From Thermoplasmata archaeon (lineage in GTDB: Archaea; Thermoplasmatota; E2; DHVEG-1), in assembly GCA_003649845.1 (NCBI GenBank), contig QMTB01000049.1:1-9068 (forward strand): a stretch of 9,068 nucleotides of DNA, written 5' to 3'. The notes below the pieces were generated by a model. That model had not been told where the DNA came from. It did no database searches and saw only the letters and a list, made by a program, of their open reading frames with translations. The translations under genes were made by a program, and so were the position numbers. Of the stretch, positions 6,487 to 9,068 are shown one piece after another. Position 1 is the stretch's first letter, and every line of letters begins with the position of its first letter.

Positions 6487-7773
6487 ATGAGTGGAAAAAC
6501 ATTGTTCAAATTAAAAAAAATAGATATTCTAATAGTTGTCATCCTACTAGTTTCATCTGGAATTGTTTTATTTAAAGCAGGTTATATATATCAACCTTCA
6601 GAAGAAAAAATTCCACCATCCGAGGGGAGAGAGCAACCTCAAATAGAAGAATCAACTGAGAAACCACTCATCCCACCTACTTCTATCATACCTGGATATA
6701 TGCGTGCAGTATCACCAACTGATGAAGGTTTACACTATGATAAAATAAGTGTATGTAGAGAATGGTGGTATTTCACAGTTGTATTTGATGAAAATAGTGA
6801 GCTACCGGGCTGGGTAGCTACCGTGAGTTTTAATCATATGGCTAGAGGAGATTTATTAGGTACATATAAACCGGATTTATTAGTAGTTGCACTTCATGGT
6901 CCAAATGGAGAAGAATACGGTGGTATGATAAACAAAGAAAGAGGATTAGGTATATTAAAACAGCCTACTCTACAAGCTAAAACCCCTGGTGTAAGTGTAA
7001 CATATGAAGACTCATGGGTAGAAGGAGAAGCACCAGAATGGGTTGTACATGCTGAAGATGATGATATAGATTTAAACCATGATCTTATAATAGATCTACA
7101 TTATTTTGCACCTTATGATCCAATATGGACTATTGGAGATAGATCTCTTCAGAAAACAAAAAGTAATCTAGCCTCCTATGTATTCATTGGTTGTAACGTA
7201 ACTGGAACAATAGAGATAGATGGAAAAACTTATAATGTACATGGTTTAGGTTTCCATGAACATAGTTGGTCTCCAAATATTGTTACTAGAGGTCTTATAA
7301 ATGGATGGGATTGGTCTCATATAACCCTTGATAACGGATGGAATATATATTATTCAACCTACTATCCCACTCCCCAATATATCTCAACGAAACTATCTAA
7401 AACAGATGTATTTGGCTCACTTATACTCACATCAGATCAAGGAGAAACTCTAACAATCTTTGATAATACAGTATCTGAGATAACAAAATCTAATGAGGAA
7501 ACATTCCCCTTTGTAGCAATGCCTCTTGGAATTCATGTTATTGGTAAACCAGGTTTACTACAACCTCTACTCAGCACCTATGATATATCACTTGACCTAC
7601 GTATAAACATCGATAACACCTATGAGAAAATATGGAAATTCCCAACATATGTAGGAATGAATGTAGGTAGATGCACCATAGATGGTACAATAACATGGAC
7701 AGATGAAAATGGAGAACACAAAATAGATATAGAAGGAGTAGGAACCATATGGGATATGAGGGCTTTCATATAG
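6487..7773 (+). CDS. Membrane-anchored CrtC/AttH-like lipocalin-fold protein
   Basis: 428 aa. A short basic N-terminus and one hydrophobic segment (about 12-31) form a signal anchor, followed by a Pro/Glu-rich linker (about 36-67) and a large extracytoplasmic domain. That domain carries the signature of the carotenoid 1,2-hydratase/AttH family, a double-lipocalin fold: EWWYF (92-96), GLGFHEHSW (253-261) and GWDWSHITLDNGW (273-285). The family usually has D-H-x-W in the second motif; here the Asp position is Glu (HEHSW), but the H-x-W pair (H259, W261), reported as catalytic in CrtC, is kept. Family members hydrate carotenoids or act on other lipids and terpenoids, yet most are uncharacterised; no carotenoid genes are in view, so the substrate is unknown. 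The ATG is supported by a promoter spaced for leaderless translation. It is apparently a single-gene transcript. Confidence 0.82.
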   Translation: MSGKTLFKLKKIDILIVVILLVSSGIVLFKAGYIYQPSEEKIPPSEGREQPQIEESTEKPLIPPTSIIPGYMRAVSPTDEGLHYDKISVCREWWYFTVVFDENSELPGWVATVSFNHMARGDLLGTYKPDLLVVALHGPNGEEYGGMINKERGLGILKQPTLQAKTPGVSVTYEDSWVEGEAPEWVVHAEDDDIDLNHDLIIDLHYFAPYDPIWTIGDRSLQKTKSNLASYVFIGCNVTGTIEIDGKTYNVHGLGFHEHSWSPNIVTRGLINGWDWSHITLDNGWNIYYSTYYPTPQYISTKLSKTDVFGSLILTSDQGETLTIFDNTVSEITKSNEETFPFVAMPLGIHVIGKPGLLQPLLSTYDISLDLRINIDNTYEKIWKFPTYVGMNVGRCTIDGTITWTDENGEHKIDIEGVGTIWDMRAFI

Positions 7774-7780
7774 ATATTTT

Positions 7781-7817
7781 CATCTAAATTGAAATCAATC
7801 AGATGCTACTTTTAATC
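7781..7817 (+). terminator. Weak hairpin plus T-run after the lipocalin gene
   Basis: CATCT (7781-7785) pairs with AGATG (7801-7805), and inside it ATTG (7788-7791) pairs with CAAT (7796-7799) around AAAT. CTACTTTTAAT follows at once. The stem is AT-rich and interrupted, so this is only a candidate 3' end signal, although it is placed just after the stop codon and before the next promoter. Confidence 0.35.
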
Positions 7818-7840
7818 GATAAAGTGGAGGAATATTCCCA

Positions 7841-7854
7841 AAGAGATTTATATA
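7841..7854 (+). promoter_or_regulatory. BRE/TATA promoter of the secreted thioredoxin-like gene
   Basis: A purine-rich BRE-like AAGAGA is followed by TTTATATA (7847-7854), close to the archaeal consensus. The start would lie near 7877, leaving a leader of about 46 nt that ends with AGGGGGG (7909-7915) 7 nt before the ATG at 7923. Confidence 0.7.
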
Positions 7855-7898
7855 CATTAGTAAAATTTAAATAATTAACAATCATTAACATTAGTAAA
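7854..7898. repeat. 11-bp direct repeat flanking the predicted transcription start
   Basis: ACATTAGTAAA occurs exactly at 7854-7864 and at 7888-7898, 34 bp apart. The first copy abuts the TATA box and the second lies in the predicted leader. A shorter pair, ATTAACA at 7874-7880 and 7884-7890, sits between them at 10-bp spacing. This could be a repressor site, or chance in AT-rich DNA. Confidence 0.5.
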
Positions 7899-7922
7899 TA
7901 GAAATTCAAGGGGGGCAATCCT

Positions 7923-9068
7923 ATGATTAGTGAAAAGAATCTACTAAAATCTATAGGAATTTTTATACTACCACTGGTGTTTATACTATCGAATTTCAAT
8001 GCAGCAGGTTTCTCCAATATATATAGTATTGCAGATTATCCATCTAGTACAATTGGTAATGAATACAAAGGTCATCTCAGAATATATATCGTAGAGATTG
8101 AATCGAGATGGGATATGGAAAATGGTGCACCATATCACTATGCAATGCTTGATTTCGCCTTTGACGATGATATATCTATAAGATATTTAGATACCTATGA
8201 AGATACAATAAATTGGCAAGGAGATGTAGATAGAGATAATGTAATTGTAATGGCAGCAGTATTCAATGCAGAGGAACATACAGGTTATGCAGATCCTCCG
8301 GATGGCAGACCTTTCAAAGCTCACTATGTTGATGCTGCAGCTGCAGCAAAACCAGGAGAAACATCTTCAAATACAGTTAATGATCAATTTACACATACAG
8401 TATTCTGTGAAGTAGGAACTGCATCATGGTGCCCAGCTTGTCCTAAAATGGCTAGCGAACTGAAAGCTGTTTTTGATAAAGGAGATTATCCATTTTACTT
8501 TGTAGAACTAGTCGTTGATAAAAATTCTGATGCAAACAGAAGGATGAATCAATATAACCTAAAGTATCTTCCAACAGCATTCTATGATGGTGGAAAAGAG
8601 GTTGTTGTAGGAGGAGGACGTGGAACATCGTATCATGAAAATATGATCAAAAATTGTGGTAAAAGAGATGTGCATGAATTAGATTTTAATCTATCTGTAG
8701 AATGGCTTGGAGAAGGAAGCCTAGGAATAAACATCTCTATAACTAATAAAGAACCCTTACCTAATGACCCACCAGAAAAACCTACAATAACAGGACCAAC
8801 ACAGGGTAAACCAGGAGAAGAATTGGAGTATAATATAAAAACAACTGATCCAGATGGAGATGATGTATATTATTACATAGATTGGGGTGATAATACTACT
8901 AGCGACTGGATTGGCCCGTATAAATCTGGTGAAAAAGTTACTGTCTCTCATACATGGGATGCAGAGGGATACTATATAATCAAAGTTAAAGCAAAGGATC
9001 CAGATGGAGAAGAATCAGACTGGCAGTGGCTTAAGGTTTCAATGCCATATAATCTAAATATATATCAT
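7923..9068 (+). CDS. Secreted CxxC thioredoxin-like protein with PKD-like repeat, 3' end outside window
   Basis: The 382 codons present are open to the window edge. An N-terminal signal peptide (charged SEKNLLK, hydrophobic core about 9-24, possible cleavage after NAA near 28) points to export. Residues about 45-150 form an unrecognised domain. A thioredoxin-like domain follows (about 155-245): FCEVGTASWCPACPKM with the redox pair C170/C173, a cis-proline-like YLPTAFYDGG (215-224), and further cysteines C162 and C245. It resembles Omp28-like and other secreted thioredoxin-fold proteins. After a linker (PNDPPEKPTITGP) comes a PKD/Ig-like repeat (about 284-375) with DPDGDD (309-314), WGDNTTSDW (321-329), SHTWDAEGYY (342-351) and DPDGEESDWQWLKVSMP (359-375), typical of archaeal surface proteins. 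The probable role is disulfide exchange outside the cell; the substrate is unknown. The start is fixed by AGGGGGG 7 nt upstream and a good promoter. Confidence 0.85.
   Translation, partial: MISEKNLLKSIGIFILPLVFILSNFNAAGFSNIYSIADYPSSTIGNEYKGHLRIYIVEIESRWDMENGAPYHYAMLDFAFDDDISIRYLDTYEDTINWQGDVDRDNVIVMAAVFNAEEHTGYADPPDGRPFKAHYVDAAAAAKPGETSSNTVNDQFTHTVFCEVGTASWCPACPKMASELKAVFDKGDYPFYFVELVVDKNSDANRRMNQYNLKYLPTAFYDGGKEVVVGGGRGTSYHENMIKNCGKRDVHELDFNLSVEWLGEGSLGINISITNKEPLPNDPPEKPTITGPTQGKPGEELEYNIKTTDPDGDDVYYYIDWGDNTTSDWIGPYKSGEKVTVSHTWDAEGYYIIKVKAKDPDGEESDWQWLKVSMPYNLNIYH

Noticed and set aside
7799..8017. Minus-strand frame over the promoter and start of the secreted redox gene
   Set aside because: It conflicts with a clear promoter, ribosome-binding site and signal peptide on the plus strand.
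8757..8951. 64-codon hydrophobic minus-strand frame
   Set aside because: It is antisense to the PKD-like repeat; the hydrophobic look comes from the complement of Asp/Asn/Lys codons.

Overview
The window looks like a piece of an AT-rich archaeal chromosome, possibly a Thermoplasmatota-type anaerobe; this placement is an inference. Support comes from BRE/TATA-like promoters with one nearly leaderless gene, heavy use of AGA/AGG arginine and ATA isoleucine codons, GGAGG/GGTGG ribosome-binding sites, and a secreted protein with acidic DPDGDD/WGDNTT repeats of a kind common in uncultivated Thermoplasmatota. No rRNA, tRNA, CRISPR array or insertion sequence is visible.

Layout. (1) Positions 1 to about 572, + strand: the wreck of a metallo-beta-lactamase-fold hydrolase gene, with several frameshifts and nonsense codons but still readable motifs. 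(2) Positions 596-6162, - strand: a five-gene run in the transcription order HD-domain protein, citrate lyase alpha subunit (citF), citryl-CoA lyase (ccl), aconitase-family hydratase with fused swivel domain, cysteine synthase. The first four overlap by 4 nt or lie 3-9 nt apart; the cysteine synthase follows after 57 nt and may have its own promoter. (3) Positions 6163-6486: a 324-bp divergent intergenic region with a promoter for each side, two perfect inverted repeats and a purine-rich tract with a repeated Shine-Dalgarno-like octamer. (4) Positions 6487-7773, + strand: a membrane-anchored CrtC/AttH-like lipocalin-fold protein. (5) Positions 7923-9068, + strand: a secreted CxxC thioredoxin-like protein with a PKD-like repeat, cut by the window edge.

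The main point of interest is the citrate module. CitF normally works with an acyl-carrier-protein subunit (CitD) and a CitE lyase. Here neither is present, and the next gene is a citrate-synthase-fold citryl-CoA lyase with its His/His/Asp triad intact. The simplest reading is a carrier-protein-free citrate lyase: CitF moves CoA from acetyl-CoA to citrate, the lyase splits citryl-CoA to acetyl-CoA and oxaloacetate, and the hydratase links citrate to isocitrate or supplies a related hydroxy acid. An HD-domain metal-dependent hydrolase, translationally coupled to citF, is an unexplained fourth member. Its ribosome-binding site lies in one arm of a 7-bp inverted repeat, which suggests regulation at the head of the operon.
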